64,000 bases of DNA from NCBI RefSeq assembly GCF_002968015.1, contig NZ_PUIP01000025.1, positions 22,793-86,792 on the forward strand. Reading direction: 5' to 3'. Shown here in pieces: positions 1 to 8,500 of the stretch. This stretch comes from Massilia phosphatilytica (lineage in GTDB: Bacteria; Pseudomonadota; Gammaproteobacteria; Burkholderiales; Burkholderiaceae_D). Under the pieces are notes generated by a model. The model saw nothing but the letters and a program-made list of their open reading frames with translations. It searched no databases and was not told the DNA's origin. The position numbers and the translations under genes were made by a program. The first letter of the stretch is position 1; each line of letters opens with the position of its first letter.

Positions 1-564
1 CGTGTTGGCCAGTTCCAGGTACTCGACGCCCATCTCGAGGGCCATCTCGATGATCCGCTCCACGTGGTCGAGATTGAAGCGGTGCAGCACGACGTTCAGC
101 ACCATCGGATAGTCGTACTGCTTGATCAGTCGGGCGACACGTGCCTTGAGGTCGAATGTCTTCGTGCTCGACAGGAAATCGTTCAGCTCGCGCGTCGAGT
201 CCTGGAACGACAACTGGATGTGGTCCAGTCCCAGCTCCTTCATGCACGCGAGCCGCGATTCCGTGAGGCCGACACCGGACGTGATCAGGTTCGTATAAAA
301 GCCCAGCCGGCGACCTTCGCCGACCAGTTCTTCGAGATCGTCGCGCAGCAGCGGTTCGCCGCCCGAAAAGCCGAGTTGCGCGGCGCCGAGCTGGCGCGCC
401 TGGCGCATGACGTCGAACCATTGCTCGGTCGTCAGTTCGGTGCGGTCGTTGGCGTAATCGACCGGGTTGTAGCAGAACGGACAGTGCAGCGGGCAGCGAT
501 AGGTCAGCTCGGCCAGCAGCCAGAGCGGCGGCGCGATGGCCGCGCGGAAGGTCGGGGCGTTCAT
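1..564 (-). CDS. pqqE: PqqE, PQQ synthesis radical SAM enzyme (3' part outside window)
   Basis: Radical SAM peptide cyclase that forms the Glu-Tyr C-C bond in PqqA during pyrroloquinoline quinone synthesis. The N-terminal 188 codons are visible; the rest lies left of the window. The 4Fe-4S motif CPLHCPFC is seen at about residues 24-31, followed by a GGEPLLR SAM-binding segment. The start ATG sits 7 bases after the pqqD stop, which fits a translationally linked pqqABCDE operon. Only the C-terminal SPASM part cannot be judged. Confidence 0.95.
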   Translation of the reverse strand, partial: MNAPTFRAAIAPPLWLLAELTYRCPLHCPFCYNPVDYANDRTELTTEQWFDVMRQARQLGAAQLGFSGGEPLLRDDLEELVGEGRRLGFYTNLITSGVGLTESRLACMKELGLDHIQLSFQDSTRELNDFLSSTKTFDLKARVARLIKQYDYPMVLNVVLHRFNLDHVERIIEMALEMGVEYLELANT

Positions 565-571
565 GGCGCGC

Positions 572-835
572 TCACACGATCCAGCCGCGTTCGCTGGCGA
601 CGCGCAGGAAATCGTCGACGTCGTCCCGCAGGCCTCCGCAGTTGAACACCTGTTCGAGCTCGCCGACGATGGCCGGCACGGTACGGGCGCCATCGCAGCG
701 TTTCAGGATCTCGGCCGCGCTCTGGCTCAGCTTGACCATCCCTTCCGGATACAGGAGCACGTAGTTGCCTTGGGCCTCTTCCCACTGCATGCGGAAGAGG
801 CGCGACAGCGCAGGTTGATCGGGAACGGTGTGCAT
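572..835 (-). CDS. pqqD: PqqD, PqqA peptide chaperone
   Basis: An 87-residue RRE-fold protein that binds the PqqA precursor and presents it to PqqE. The sequence reads like stand-alone PqqD (RMQWEEAQGNYVLLYPEGMVKL, quoted here only as its start, around residues 15-36) with the typical EILKRCDG helix. A near-consensus AGGAGGT Shine-Dalgarno lies 6 bases before the ATG. It is separate from PqqC, so this is not the PqqCD fusion seen in some methylotrophs. Confidence 0.94.
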   Translation of the reverse strand: MHTVPDQPALSRLFRMQWEEAQGNYVLLYPEGMVKLSQSAAEILKRCDGARTVPAIVGELEQVFNCGGLRDDVDDFLRVASERGWIV

Positions 836-846
836 GGCTTACCTCC

Positions 847-1536
847 TCAGGGATAGGCTTTCTCGATGGCATCGAGCATGGTCCACAGGATGTCGAGCTT
901 GAACTGCAGGATCTCGAGCGCCCGCTCCTGCTGGGCGCGCGTCGTGAAATGGCCGAGCGTCACTTCCAGGCCGTGTTCGACATCGCGCTCGGCCAGCGAG
1001 ATGCGGCTGCGGAAGTACTGCAAGCCATCGGGATCGATCCACGCGTAATGCGTCGGCCAGTTGGCCAGCCGGTCCTTGTGGATCTTCGGCGCGAACATCT
1101 CCGTCAGCGACGAGCAGACGGCTTCCTGCCACGGCGCCTGGCGCGCAAAATTGACATACGCATCGACGGCGAAGCGCACGCCCGGCACAACGTGCCGCTG
1201 CGACCACAGCGCCTCGCGCGTGAGCCCGACGGCCTCGCCGAGCCGCACCCACGCTTCAATGCCCCCCTCGTTGTCACCCCAACCGTCATGGTCGAGGATG
1301 CGGCGCACCCAGCGGCGCCGCGTCGCGCGGTCCGGGCAATTGGCGATGATGGCGCCATCTTTCTGCGGGATATTGACCTGGTAATAAAAGCGGTTGGCGA
1401 CCCAGCCGCGGATCTGGTCCGGGCCCAGCAGGCCGTCATTCATTTTGACGTTGAACGGATGGTGGATGTGGTAGCCGGCACCCCGCGCGCGCAATTGCGC
1501 CTCGAACTCGTCGCGGCTCCATGCTTCGGTACTCAT
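847..1536 (-). CDS. pqqC: PqqC, pyrroloquinoline-quinone synthase
   Basis: Cofactorless oxidase (229 aa) that catalyses the last ring-closing oxidation to PQQ. Family segments are plain: HIHHPFNVKMNDG near residue 20, the NRFYYQ motif and the IHKDRLANWPTHYAWI block near residue 150. The start at 1536 is chosen because its ATG overlaps the pqqB stop (ATGA) and matches family length. The frame stays open upstream only as a shadow of pqqB. Confidence 0.95.
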   Translation of the reverse strand: MSTEAWSRDEFEAQLRARGAGYHIHHPFNVKMNDGLLGPDQIRGWVANRFYYQVNIPQKDGAIIANCPDRATRRRWVRRILDHDGWGDNEGGIEAWVRLGEAVGLTREALWSQRHVVPGVRFAVDAYVNFARQAPWQEAVCSSLTEMFAPKIHKDRLANWPTHYAWIDPDGLQYFRSRISLAERDVEHGLEVTLGHFTTRAQQERALEILQFKLDILWTMLDAIEKAYP

Positions 1537-2441
1537 AATGTGATCTCCATGCCGTCGAACGCGACCTCGATGCCGTGGCGCGCGAGCAGGGCGCGTTCTT
1601 CGGAGTCTTCGTCCAGGATCGGATTCGTGTTGTTGATGTGGATGAGCACCTTGCGCCGCGCGTTGACGCCGTCGAGCACGGCGATCATGCCCCCGTCGCC
1701 CGATTGCGGCAGGTGGCCCATGTCGGCCGCCGTCTTGCCGGAAAAGCCCTGCGCGATCATTTCGTCCGCCCGCCAGAACGTGCCGTCGACGAGCACGCAA
1801 TCCGCTATCTGCAGCGCGGCGTCCACCTGCGGATCGATCGCGCCGAGGCCGGGTGCGTAGAACACGGATTGTCCCGTTTGCGTATCCTCGATCACCAGGC
1901 CGATGTTGTCGCCCGGGTGCGGATCGTTGCGGTGGTCGGAATACGGCGGTGCCTTGCTGTTCAGTGCCAGCGGCGTGAAGCGGATGCCTTCGATGCCCGG
2001 CACGTGCATGCCGCCTTCGATCGGTAGCTCATGCCAGCGCACGCCGCAATAGTGCGACAGCACGGGCACGAGCGGCAGTCCCTGGTTGAGTTCGCGCCAG
2101 ACCTGTGCGGTGCAATAGAGAGGCAGCTCTTTCCCCTCGCGCAGCATCAGGAGGCCGGTGACGTGATCGACCTGCGCATCCATCAGCATGACGGCGGCGA
2201 TGCCCGAATCGCGCCGGGCGCGCGCCGGCTGCAGGGCAGGCGTGGCGCGGATCTGCGTGAGGATGTCCGGCGAGGCATTGATCAGGACCCAGTCGGTCCC
2301 GTTGCCGGACACGGCGATCGACGATTGCGTGCGCGCCGTCGCGCGGACGGTGCCGTTGCGCAGCCCGGCGCAATTGCGGCAATTGCAGTTCCACTGCGGG
2401 AAACCGCCTCCGGCCGCGGAGCCTAATACGACGATATTCAT
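1533..2441 (-). CDS. pqqB: PqqB, metallo-beta-lactamase-fold PQQ synthesis protein
   Basis: A 302-residue protein of the PqqB family, which hydroxylates the Tyr moiety of the PqqA-derived intermediate. It starts MNIVVLGSAAGGGFPQWNC and carries the Cys cluster NCNCRNC near residues 18-24. The metallo-beta-lactamase core contains the degenerate metal motif DAQVDH in place of HxHxDH, as is usual for PqqB. It is the second gene of the operon, 46 bases after pqqA, with a hairpin in that gap. Confidence 0.95.
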   Translation of the reverse strand: MNIVVLGSAAGGGFPQWNCNCRNCAGLRNGTVRATARTQSSIAVSGNGTDWVLINASPDILTQIRATPALQPARARRDSGIAAVMLMDAQVDHVTGLLMLREGKELPLYCTAQVWRELNQGLPLVPVLSHYCGVRWHELPIEGGMHVPGIEGIRFTPLALNSKAPPYSDHRNDPHPGDNIGLVIEDTQTGQSVFYAPGLGAIDPQVDAALQIADCVLVDGTFWRADEMIAQGFSGKTAADMGHLPQSGDGGMIAVLDGVNARRKVLIHINNTNPILDEDSEERALLARHGIEVAFDGMEITL

Positions 2442-2456
2442 GACGGTATCCGGTAA

Positions 2457-2477
2457 GCCCGCGGCGCTGCCGCGGGC
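2457..2477 (-). promoter_or_regulatory. Hairpin between pqqA and pqqB
   Basis: Perfect 9-bp inverted repeat (GCCCGCGGC, loop GCT, GCCGCGGGC) in the short gap after the pqqA stop. There is no T-run, so it is not a standard terminator. It could be a partial attenuator or a 3' end stabiliser giving pqqA mRNA in excess over the downstream genes, as reported for pqq operons. That role is inferred. Confidence 0.6.
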
Positions 2478-2487
2478 GTGGGCTGCA

Positions 2488-2562
2488 TCAGCGATTCGCG
2501 ATGTACATCGTGATTTCGAAGCCGAAACGCCAGTCGATGAATTCCGGTTTGGTCCAGGCCAT
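2488..2562 (-). CDS. pqqA: PqqA, PQQ precursor peptide (24 aa)
   Basis: A 24-residue peptide whose Glu16 and Tyr20, in the FEITMYI segment, become the PQQ skeleton. The conserved spacing Glu-x3-Tyr is exact. The start ATG at 2562 follows an AAGGAGA ribosome site with good spacing. It leads the operon and was too short for usual ORF cut-offs. Confidence 0.96.
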   Translation of the reverse strand: MAWTKPEFIDWRFGFEITMYIANR

Positions 2563-2683
2563 GGTTGTCTCCTTGATCGTTAGGTGGATGTGAATGCGCG
2601 GCGCGCAGTCAAGGAGGAATTCGCAATATCCATGCCACATGGTGTGGCGCGGTATCTCCGGGGCGGGGCTGTGTCAAAGATGA

Positions 2684-2712
2684 ACAGTTGTATTGCACGA
2701 CGATACATCTGT
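2684..2712. promoter_or_regulatory. Inverted repeat, candidate operator
   Basis: Arms ACAGTTGTAT (2684-2693) and ATACATCTGT (2703-2712) pair at 9 of 10 positions around a 9-base spacer. The site lies in the 191-bp divergent gap between pqqA and the VOC gene, about 40 bases before the VOC start. It resembles a dimeric repressor site; no regulator gene adjoins it. Confidence 0.4.
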
Positions 2713-2753
2713 GACAGAATTGTCCAGTTTCGTGTGAACACTCGGAGATGCAT

Positions 2754-3131
2754 ATGGACGAACGATACAAACCGGACGGCTATAACGCGGTGTCGCCGTA
2801 CTTGCTGGTCAAGGACGTGCGCGCCATGCTCGACTTCCTCGTGCACGCGTTCGGCGCCACCGAGTTGCGGCGCCAGGCCGACGCCGGGGGCGCAATCCGG
2901 CACGCGGAGGTCAGGATCGGGGATTCGGTGGTGATGATGGGCTGCCGGCCGGGGGCCGAGCTGATCGCATCGGTACACGTGTACGTCGAGGATGTGGACA
3001 GGATCTACGCGCGGGCGCTGGATCATGGCGCGACCAGCCTGTCGGAGCCGCGCGACCAGCCGTACGGGGACCGGACGGCGGGCATGCAGGACGCGCAGGG
3101 GAATTACTGGTGGATCGGGACGCGGTTGTGA
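2754..3131 (+). CDS. VOC family (glyoxalase/bleomycin-resistance fold) protein
   Basis: Small protein of about 125 aa with a single vicinal-oxygen-chelate domain: the VSPYLLVKDV opening strand, an AFGATELRR helix, an HAEVRIGDSVVMM strand and a closing MQDAQGNYWWIGTRL strand. This is the PhnB/YdcE-like VOC pattern; substrate unknown. Two in-frame ATGs occur at 2748 and 2754. GGAG at 2744-2747 abuts the first, so the second has usable spacing and is preferred. It is transcribed divergently from pqqA. Confidence 0.8.
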   Translation: MDERYKPDGYNAVSPYLLVKDVRAMLDFLVHAFGATELRRQADAGGAIRHAEVRIGDSVVMMGCRPGAELIASVHVYVEDVDRIYARALDHGATSLSEPRDQPYGDRTAGMQDAQGNYWWIGTRL

Positions 3132-3134
3132 CGC

Positions 3135-3620
3135 TTACACCGCCGCCGTCCAGTCGCCCGACTTTCCCCCATGCTTCTCCAGCACCCGCACATTGGTCAT
3201 GACCATCCCCCGATCCGCCGCCTTGCACATGTCATAAATGGTCAGCAAGCCGACTTGCACGGAAGTCAGTGCCTCCATCTCGACCCCGGTTTTACCGTAA
3301 GTCTCCACCTGCGCCCGGCAATGCACACTGTTATTCGCCGCATCGATCTCGAAATCGACGGCGACCCGGGTGATGGCCAGCGGATGGCACAGGGGAATGA
3401 GGTCGCTCGTCCGCTTGGCCGCCATGATGGCCGCGATGCGCGCCACGCCCAGCACGTCGCCCTTCTTGGCCGAGCCCGACGTCACGAGTGCCAGGGTGGC
3501 CGGCTGCATGCGGATGGTGCCGGCGGCGACGGCGATGCGGTGGGTCGCGTCCTTGGCGCCCACGTCGACCATGTGGGCCTGGCCGGTGGCGTCGAAGTGG
3601 GTCAGGGGGGAAGTTGTCAT
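3135..3620 (-). CDS. moaC: Cyclic pyranopterin monophosphate synthase MoaC
   Basis: Molybdenum cofactor enzyme (161 aa) that closes the pyranopterin ring after MoaA. The active-site blocks are intact: LCHP around residues 77-80, the GVEMEA segment at 112-117 and YDMCKA at 129-134, which supplies the catalytic Asp/Lys pair. The start at ATG 3620 gives the family length; an upstream in-frame ATG would add a non-homologous 22-residue leader. It converges with the VOC gene, leaving 3 bases between their ends. Confidence 0.96.
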   Translation of the reverse strand: MTTSPLTHFDATGQAHMVDVGAKDATHRIAVAAGTIRMQPATLALVTSGSAKKGDVLGVARIAAIMAAKRTSDLIPLCHPLAITRVAVDFEIDAANNSVHCRAQVETYGKTGVEMEALTSVQVGLLTIYDMCKAADRGMVMTNVRVLEKHGGKSGDWTAAV

Positions 3621-3716
3621 GTTGTCGAGGGAGCGAAGTAACAAAATATGGCCCAGCAGTGGCAACGGCCGGGAAGCGGGTATCATAGCATCGTGAAACC
3701 TAACCCGATTTCAGCG

Positions 3717-5312
3717 ATGTTGCAGCTTTCACCAAGGTGGCCGTGGCGCCGTGTTGCCGCGGCCGCCGGCCTGGTCGTGGCCACCGCCGGCACGCTTGCC
3801 GCCCCCACTGTCCCCGTCTTGCGCGGCAGCGCCGATGCGACCGGGTTGCCGACGCTCGGCGACGCCGCGCGTGCCGACTTGTCGCCCGTGCTGGAGCGCA
3901 AGCTGGGCGAGGAAATCATGAACGATATCCGGCGCGATCCCGATTACCTGGACGACGACGCGCTCATCGAGTTCCTGAACAATTTCGGCGAAAACCTCGT
4001 GTCGTTCGCGCCCGGCGCGCGTGGCGAGACGAATGCCGATTTCTTCTTCTTCGCCGTGCGCGATCCGATGATCAACGCGTTCGCGCTGCCCGGCGGCTTC
4101 ATCGGCGTGCATTCGCAGTTGCTGATCTCGGCACAGAACGAGTCGGAACTGGCGTCCGTGCTGTCGCACGAGATCGGTCACGTGCAGCAGCGCCACATCG
4201 CGCGCATGATCGGCCAGCAGAAGCAGGACGCGCTGTTGCCGCTGGCCGCGCTGCTGCTGGCCGCGCTCGTCGGCAAGGCCGGCGGCGGGGCCGATGCGGC
4301 GATGGGCGTCATGATGGGCGGACAAGGCCTGGCCATCCAGCGCCAGCTGAATTTCAGCCGCGACGCCGAGCGCGAAGCGGACCGCGTCGGCTTCCAGACG
4401 ATGCGCGCGGCGGGCTACGACACGTCGGGCATGGTGGCGTTCTTCAAGCGCCTGCAGAGCACGACGCGCATCTATGGCGAGGCGCCGGCCTGGCTCAGCA
4501 GCCACCCGCTGACGGGCGAGCGCATCGCCGACATCCAGGCGCGCATCCGCGACAATCCAAAGGTGATGCACATCCGGCCGGACAGCATCGAATTCCACCT
4601 CGTCCGCGCCCGCGCGCGCGTGCTGCAGGACGAAAGCCAGAAGGGGCGCGACGAAGCGAAATCCGCGTTCGACAGCCAGCTGGCCCAGCCGAACACGCAG
4701 CAGCAGACGGCCGCGATGTACGGCATGGCTTTCCTCGCGCTGCGGCAGGGCGACCTGAAAGGGGCGCAGGGCTGGCTCGACAAGGCGAAGGCGTCGACGA
4801 AGCCACGTCCCGGCGTGTTTTCGAGCGAGCGCAGCGGCACGGACGGCAGCGCCATGTTCGCCGCGCTCGGCACCGAGATCAAGCTGGCGCCGGGGCAGTC
4901 ACCCGAGGTCGTCCACCAGGCCGTGCAGGATGCGGAAGCCGCGTACCAGAAATTCCCGCTGTCGCGCATGCTGGCGCGCCAGTATGCCGACGCGCTGATC
5001 GCGGACGGCAAGCTGGACAAGGCGGCCCAGTTCCTGCGCGACCAGGTGCAGCAATACCGCGAAGAGCCCAAGCTCTACGACCAGCTCGCCAAGGCGTATG
5101 CGGCCCAGGGCAAGATCGCGTTGCAGCACATGGCGCTGGCCGAATCGTATGTGCTGACGGGGGCGCTGCCGGCGGCCGTCGACCAGCTCAATCTCGCGCG
5201 CAAGGCGAAGGATGTGTCGTTCTACGACCAGGCCGTGATCGATGCGCGCGAACGCGAATTGAACGAGCGCCAGAAGGACGAGAAGAAAGAGAAGAAGGAC
5301 AAGGATCGCTGA
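3717..5312 (+). CDS. Periplasmic M48 metalloprotease with TPR tail, BepA-like
   Basis: 531-residue secreted Zn protease of the BepA/YfgC type, which acts in outer-membrane protein (BamA/LptD) quality control. A basic-hydrophobic signal peptide covers about residues 8-29. HEIGH (151-155) gives two Zn ligands and the general base, and Glu220 in the EREADRVG segment is the third ligand. The C-terminal 280 residues are helical TPR-like repeats ending in a charged Lys/Asp tail. I chose ATG 3717 over upstream in-frame starts because it places the signal peptide correctly; GTG 3693 is possible. Confidence 0.88.
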   Translation: MLQLSPRWPWRRVAAAAGLVVATAGTLAAPTVPVLRGSADATGLPTLGDAARADLSPVLERKLGEEIMNDIRRDPDYLDDDALIEFLNNFGENLVSFAPGARGETNADFFFFAVRDPMINAFALPGGFIGVHSQLLISAQNESELASVLSHEIGHVQQRHIARMIGQQKQDALLPLAALLLAALVGKAGGGADAAMGVMMGGQGLAIQRQLNFSRDAEREADRVGFQTMRAAGYDTSGMVAFFKRLQSTTRIYGEAPAWLSSHPLTGERIADIQARIRDNPKVMHIRPDSIEFHLVRARARVLQDESQKGRDEAKSAFDSQLAQPNTQQQTAAMYGMAFLALRQGDLKGAQGWLDKAKASTKPRPGVFSSERSGTDGSAMFAALGTEIKLAPGQSPEVVHQAVQDAEAAYQKFPLSRMLARQYADALIADGKLDKAAQFLRDQVQQYREEPKLYDQLAKAYAAQGKIALQHMALAESYVLTGALPAAVDQLNLARKAKDVSFYDQAVIDARERELNERQKDEKKEKKDKDR

Positions 5313-5313
5313 T

Positions 5314-5901
5314 TCATGGGGCGGGTTGCCGCACGAACCCGAAGCGCGCCGGCATCTCGTCCGCCGTCAACCGTCCGACGGCGATGCGCCTGTCCTGCCA
5401 GCGCAGGGCCAAGTCTCCCGCGCCGCCTTCCAGCCACGCCATCACGTCTTCGTCCGCGGCGGGGCGGCCATCCAGTTCAAACGCGTGCAGCAACTGCGCC
5501 GCGTCGCGGTCGTCCACTTGCGCCACCGTCTGCCCGGCACGCAGCACGATGCCGCCGGCGTCCGTCATGAACGCTTCATCCGGCGCGCCCAGCGGCTGCC
5601 CCGTGTGCAGCACGAAACCCTGCGCCGGATCCGTGCGCGCGATGAAGGGTGTCGTCTCGAGGTTGATGTACACGCGTTGCGGACCGTTCTGGAAATACCA
5701 GCAGCCGTGCTCATCCGCTAAATAATTGCGGGCGATGAAGCCGACCAGCGCGGCATTCGTCAGCTTGTCGCCGGGGGCGCCCGCGCGCTGGGCCGCTTCG
5801 TCGCGCATGCGCCAGGCGCCGCGCGCATCCAGTGCCAGCCAGCCGTAGCAGTACGGCACGTTCGGCCACTTGGCCATTGCCTGTTTTACGATGTCGTCCA
5901 T
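5314..5901 (-). CDS. Conserved hypothetical protein (195 aa) paired with YheT hydrolase
   Basis: Soluble 195-residue protein without signal or membrane segments, beginning MDDIVKQAMAKWPNVPYCYG. I recognise it as a betaproteobacterial DUF-type protein but cannot assign a function. It is rich in Trp/Tyr in its first half and has a conserved-looking segment NYLADEHGCWYFQNGPQRVY. The start at 5901 is preferred because it lies 4 bases after the YheT-like stop, suggesting coupling. It converges with the BepA-like gene, leaving one base between the stops. Confidence 0.75.
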   Translation of the reverse strand: MDDIVKQAMAKWPNVPYCYGWLALDARGAWRMRDEAAQRAGAPGDKLTNAALVGFIARNYLADEHGCWYFQNGPQRVYINLETTPFIARTDPAQGFVLHTGQPLGAPDEAFMTDAGGIVLRAGQTVAQVDDRDAAQLLHAFELDGRPAADEDVMAWLEGGAGDLALRWQDRRIAVGRLTADEMPARFGFVRQPAP

Positions 5902-5905
5902 GGAT

Positions 5906-6919
5906 TCAAGCTTCGCACAGCCGCGTGGGCGCCGGCGCGCGCATGGCCGTGCCATCGAAGAAGTGCAGGATACGTTGCGGCAGCCAATCGAGGCTGCCGG
6001 AGAACGGAGGAAATGCGGGACCAGTCGAAAAGCCGACGTGGCCGCCCGTTTCCGGATATTCCAGCGTCACCGCGGGCGCGGCCGTCTGCGGCAGGTGGCT
6101 GCCGGGCAGGAACGGATCGTTTTTCGCATTCAGCACGAGCGTCGGCACGACGATGTCATGCAGGACATGGCGGGCGCTGGCGCGGTGCCAGTAATCGTCC
6201 GTGTCGCGGTAGCCGTGCAGCGGGGCGGTGACGACGTTGTCGAAACTGTATAAATCGTTTGCCGCGAGCAGCCGGTCGCGGTCGAACAGGCCGGGAAAGC
6301 GGTCCAGCTTGGCCAGCGCCTTGGGCTTCAGGGTCTGCAGGAACATGCGCGTGTACAGGCGATTGAAACCGGCCGACAGCGCGGCGCCGCCGGCCGCCAG
6401 GTCGAGCGGCGCGGAGACGGCGACCGCGGCGTCGACGATGCCCGCGCCATGGCGTTGTTCACCGAGCCAGCGCAGCAGCGCATTGCCGCCCAGCGAGACG
6501 CCGGCCACGTAGAACGGACCGGGATGGCGGGACCGCAGGCGGCGGATGATCCAGTCGAGTTCTTCGGCGTCGCCGGAGTGGTAGAAGCGGGGCGCGAGGT
6601 TCGGCTCGCCCGAGCAGCCGCGGAAATGCGGGATCGCGCCATGCCAGCCGCGCGCCGCCACAAGCGCCATCAGCGACCGCGCGTAATGGCTGTCCGACGA
6701 ACCTTCCAGGCCGTGGAACAGCAGCACGCAGGGAGAAGCAGGGGAGGCGCCGCCGACGAGGTCGACGTCGATGAAGTCCTGGCCGCAGGGCGTATCCCAG
6801 CGTTCGCGCCGGTAGGCGACGGCCGGCTTGCGGATGCAGACGGCCGGGTAGATTGTCTGCAGGTCGCCGCCCGGCAGCCACCAGGGAGCGCGGTAGCCTG
6901 CTGCGCCCGTTTGGTTCAC
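5906..6919 (-). CDS. YheT-family alpha/beta hydrolase
   Basis: 337-residue alpha/beta-hydrolase of the YheT/ABHD group, cytoplasmic, acting on an unknown ester. Visible are the oxyanion segment HGLEGSSDSHYAR (69 on), the nucleophile elbow GVSLGGN with Ser142, Asp268 in NAKNDPF and His294 in GGHVGF, so the triad is complete. The YheT signature AIPHFRGCSGEPN is present. It is translated just ahead of the 195-aa hypothetical gene. Confidence 0.87.
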   Translation of the reverse strand: MNQTGAAGYRAPWWLPGGDLQTIYPAVCIRKPAVAYRRERWDTPCGQDFIDVDLVGGASPASPCVLLFHGLEGSSDSHYARSLMALVAARGWHGAIPHFRGCSGEPNLAPRFYHSGDAEELDWIIRRLRSRHPGPFYVAGVSLGGNALLRWLGEQRHGAGIVDAAVAVSAPLDLAAGGAALSAGFNRLYTRMFLQTLKPKALAKLDRFPGLFDRDRLLAANDLYSFDNVVTAPLHGYRDTDDYWHRASARHVLHDIVVPTLVLNAKNDPFLPGSHLPQTAAPAVTLEYPETGGHVGFSTGPAFPPFSGSLDWLPQRILHFFDGTAMRAPAPTRLCEA

Positions 6920-6944
6920 GGCAAGCTCCCAGGCAGGAAAGGAA

Positions 6945-7139
6945 TCAGTGATGCGCCAGTACGGTGCCTGGTTTCAGGCGGTACTGGGTGCCGCAGTACG
7001 GGCACTTGGCGTTGCCGTCATGATCGAAGTCCAGGAAGACGCGCGGGTGGGACGACCACAGCGGCATGGCAGGGTTCGGGCAATAAGCCGGCAGGTCCTT
7101 GGCTTCCAGTTCCACGACCGGGATGGTCTTGTCGTTCAT
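6945..7139 (-). CDS. Small zinc-finger (zf-CHCC type) protein
   Basis: 64-residue protein with Cys20, a central His (SSHPRVFLDF) and a C-terminal CPYCGTQYRL knuckle. This is the CHCC pattern shared with the mitochondrial complex I accessory subunit NDUFS6. Bacterial copies are common in alpha- and betaproteobacteria; their role is not settled. It lies 25 bases upstream of the YheT gene on the same strand. Confidence 0.85.
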   Translation of the reverse strand: MNDKTIPVVELEAKDLPAYCPNPAMPLWSSHPRVFLDFDHDGNAKCPYCGTQYRLKPGTVLAHH

Positions 7140-7379
7140 TCATTTCTCCGTCAACTAATGGGCAAGGGAAGCCGAAGCATCGACAACACAGCATTCCCAA
7201 AACCACGATTCTAACGGATTCGACCTGATTGCCGGAATGGTCCGGTAGAATAGCAATCTTAATATTGTCGAGTAGAATTTCCTCTATCGAAATCTACGCG
7301 CATTCTCACACCTTCGTTTCATGTTCGAACGCTGCCCGTCCGCCATGCTTGTCGACCGCTTTTGTTGCAGGAACGCGAC

Positions 7380-8123
7380 ATGAGCGGGGCGCATTTGGAG
7401 AGCAACGAGGACGTCGACGGCCACGATCCCATAGCCTGGCGCGAAGGTTTCCAGGTCGGCCTGCCCACGCTGTTCGGCCTCGGCGCATGGGGCATCGTGG
7501 TCGGGGTCGCGATGGTCAAGAGCGGCCTCACCGTGCTGCAAGCCAGCGTCATGACACTTGTCGTGTTTTCCGGCTCGGCCCAGCTCGCGTCACTGCCGCT
7601 GATTGCCGCCGGTGCCCCCATCTGGGTCATCTTCGCGACGGCCCTCGTCGTCAACCTGCGCTTCGTGATCTTTTCCGCGTTGCTCGCCCCCCATTTCCTG
7701 AAGCTGCCTCTGTTCCAGCGGTTTTATCTCGGCTATATCTCAGGTGACCTGTCGATCGCCCTGTTCCTGCAACGTTATCCCAGCGCGGCGCCCGAGCGGG
7801 GCAAGCTGTCGTTCCTCAAAGGCCTGCTGTACCCGAACTGGGTCGCCTGGCAAGTCGGGACGCTGACGGGTGTGTTCCTCGGCAGCGCCGTGCCGACGGA
7901 ATGGCAGCTGGGCTTTGCCGGTACGCTCGCCATCCTGTGCATCCTCGTTCCGCTGGTCGCCAACAGCGCGGCCCTGTGCGGCGTGCTGGTGGCCGGCATC
8001 GTCTCGGTGCTGGCGCATGGCCTGCCGTACAAGCTCGGGCTGCTGATCGCGGTTCTCGTCGGCATGGTCACCGCCATCGCCGTCGAGGAAACGCGCGGAC
8101 GCCGCAAGGTGCGCCATGGCTGA
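7380..8123 (+). CDS. azlC: AzlC-family branched-chain amino acid exporter, large subunit
   Basis: 247-residue membrane protein with about seven hydrophobic segments. It opens with the AzlC signature (GLPTLFGLGAWGIVVGVAM, followed by a VFSGSAQLA segment). With AzlD it exports branched-chain amino acids or analogues. ATG 7380 is preferred over TTG 7362 because AGGAA sits at the right distance. The 3' end overlaps azlD by 8 bases. Confidence 0.88.
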   Translation: MSGAHLESNEDVDGHDPIAWREGFQVGLPTLFGLGAWGIVVGVAMVKSGLTVLQASVMTLVVFSGSAQLASLPLIAAGAPIWVIFATALVVNLRFVIFSALLAPHFLKLPLFQRFYLGYISGDLSIALFLQRYPSAAPERGKLSFLKGLLYPNWVAWQVGTLTGVFLGSAVPTEWQLGFAGTLAILCILVPLVANSAALCGVLVAGIVSVLAHGLPYKLGLLIAVLVGMVTAIAVEETRGRRKVRHG

Positions 8124-8460
8124 CTGGGAAATCTGGACCGTGATCGCCGTGCTGGCCGTTGCCACCGCCGGCACCCGCAGCGGCCTGTGGATGGTGGGCC
8201 ACCGCGTGACGATTCCCCGGCGCGTGCAGGAAATGCTGCGCTTTGCGCCGGCCTGCGCACTGGCCGCGATCGTCGCGCCCGACTTCATGCTCGGGCCGCA
8301 AGGCGAGATCCAGCTGGCCGTCACGAATCCGAAACTGTTGGCCGGTATGCTCGCGCTTGCCTACTACCTGTGGCGGCGGAACATGTTGCAGACCATCGTG
8401 ATCGGCATGGTGGTATTTACTGTCCTGCGTGTTTCTGATGTTTTCCACAACGGCCTCTAA
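8116..8460 (+). CDS. azlD: AzlD-family small exporter subunit
   Basis: 114-residue protein with three to four hydrophobic helices and the AzlD features TRSGLWM near the N terminus and RFAPACALAAIVAP in the middle. It forms the two-component AzlCD exporter with the overlapping upstream gene. It ends 40 bases before the pgk start, and a TAAAAT -10-like box for pgk falls in that gap. Confidence 0.86.
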   Translation: MADWEIWTVIAVLAVATAGTRSGLWMVGHRVTIPRRVQEMLRFAPACALAAIVAPDFMLGPQGEIQLAVTNPKLLAGMLALAYYLWRRNMLQTIVIGMVVFTVLRVSDVFHNGL

Positions 8461-8500
8461 GGTAAAATAGCGTTCTTTAAACATTCCACCGACTTTGACA

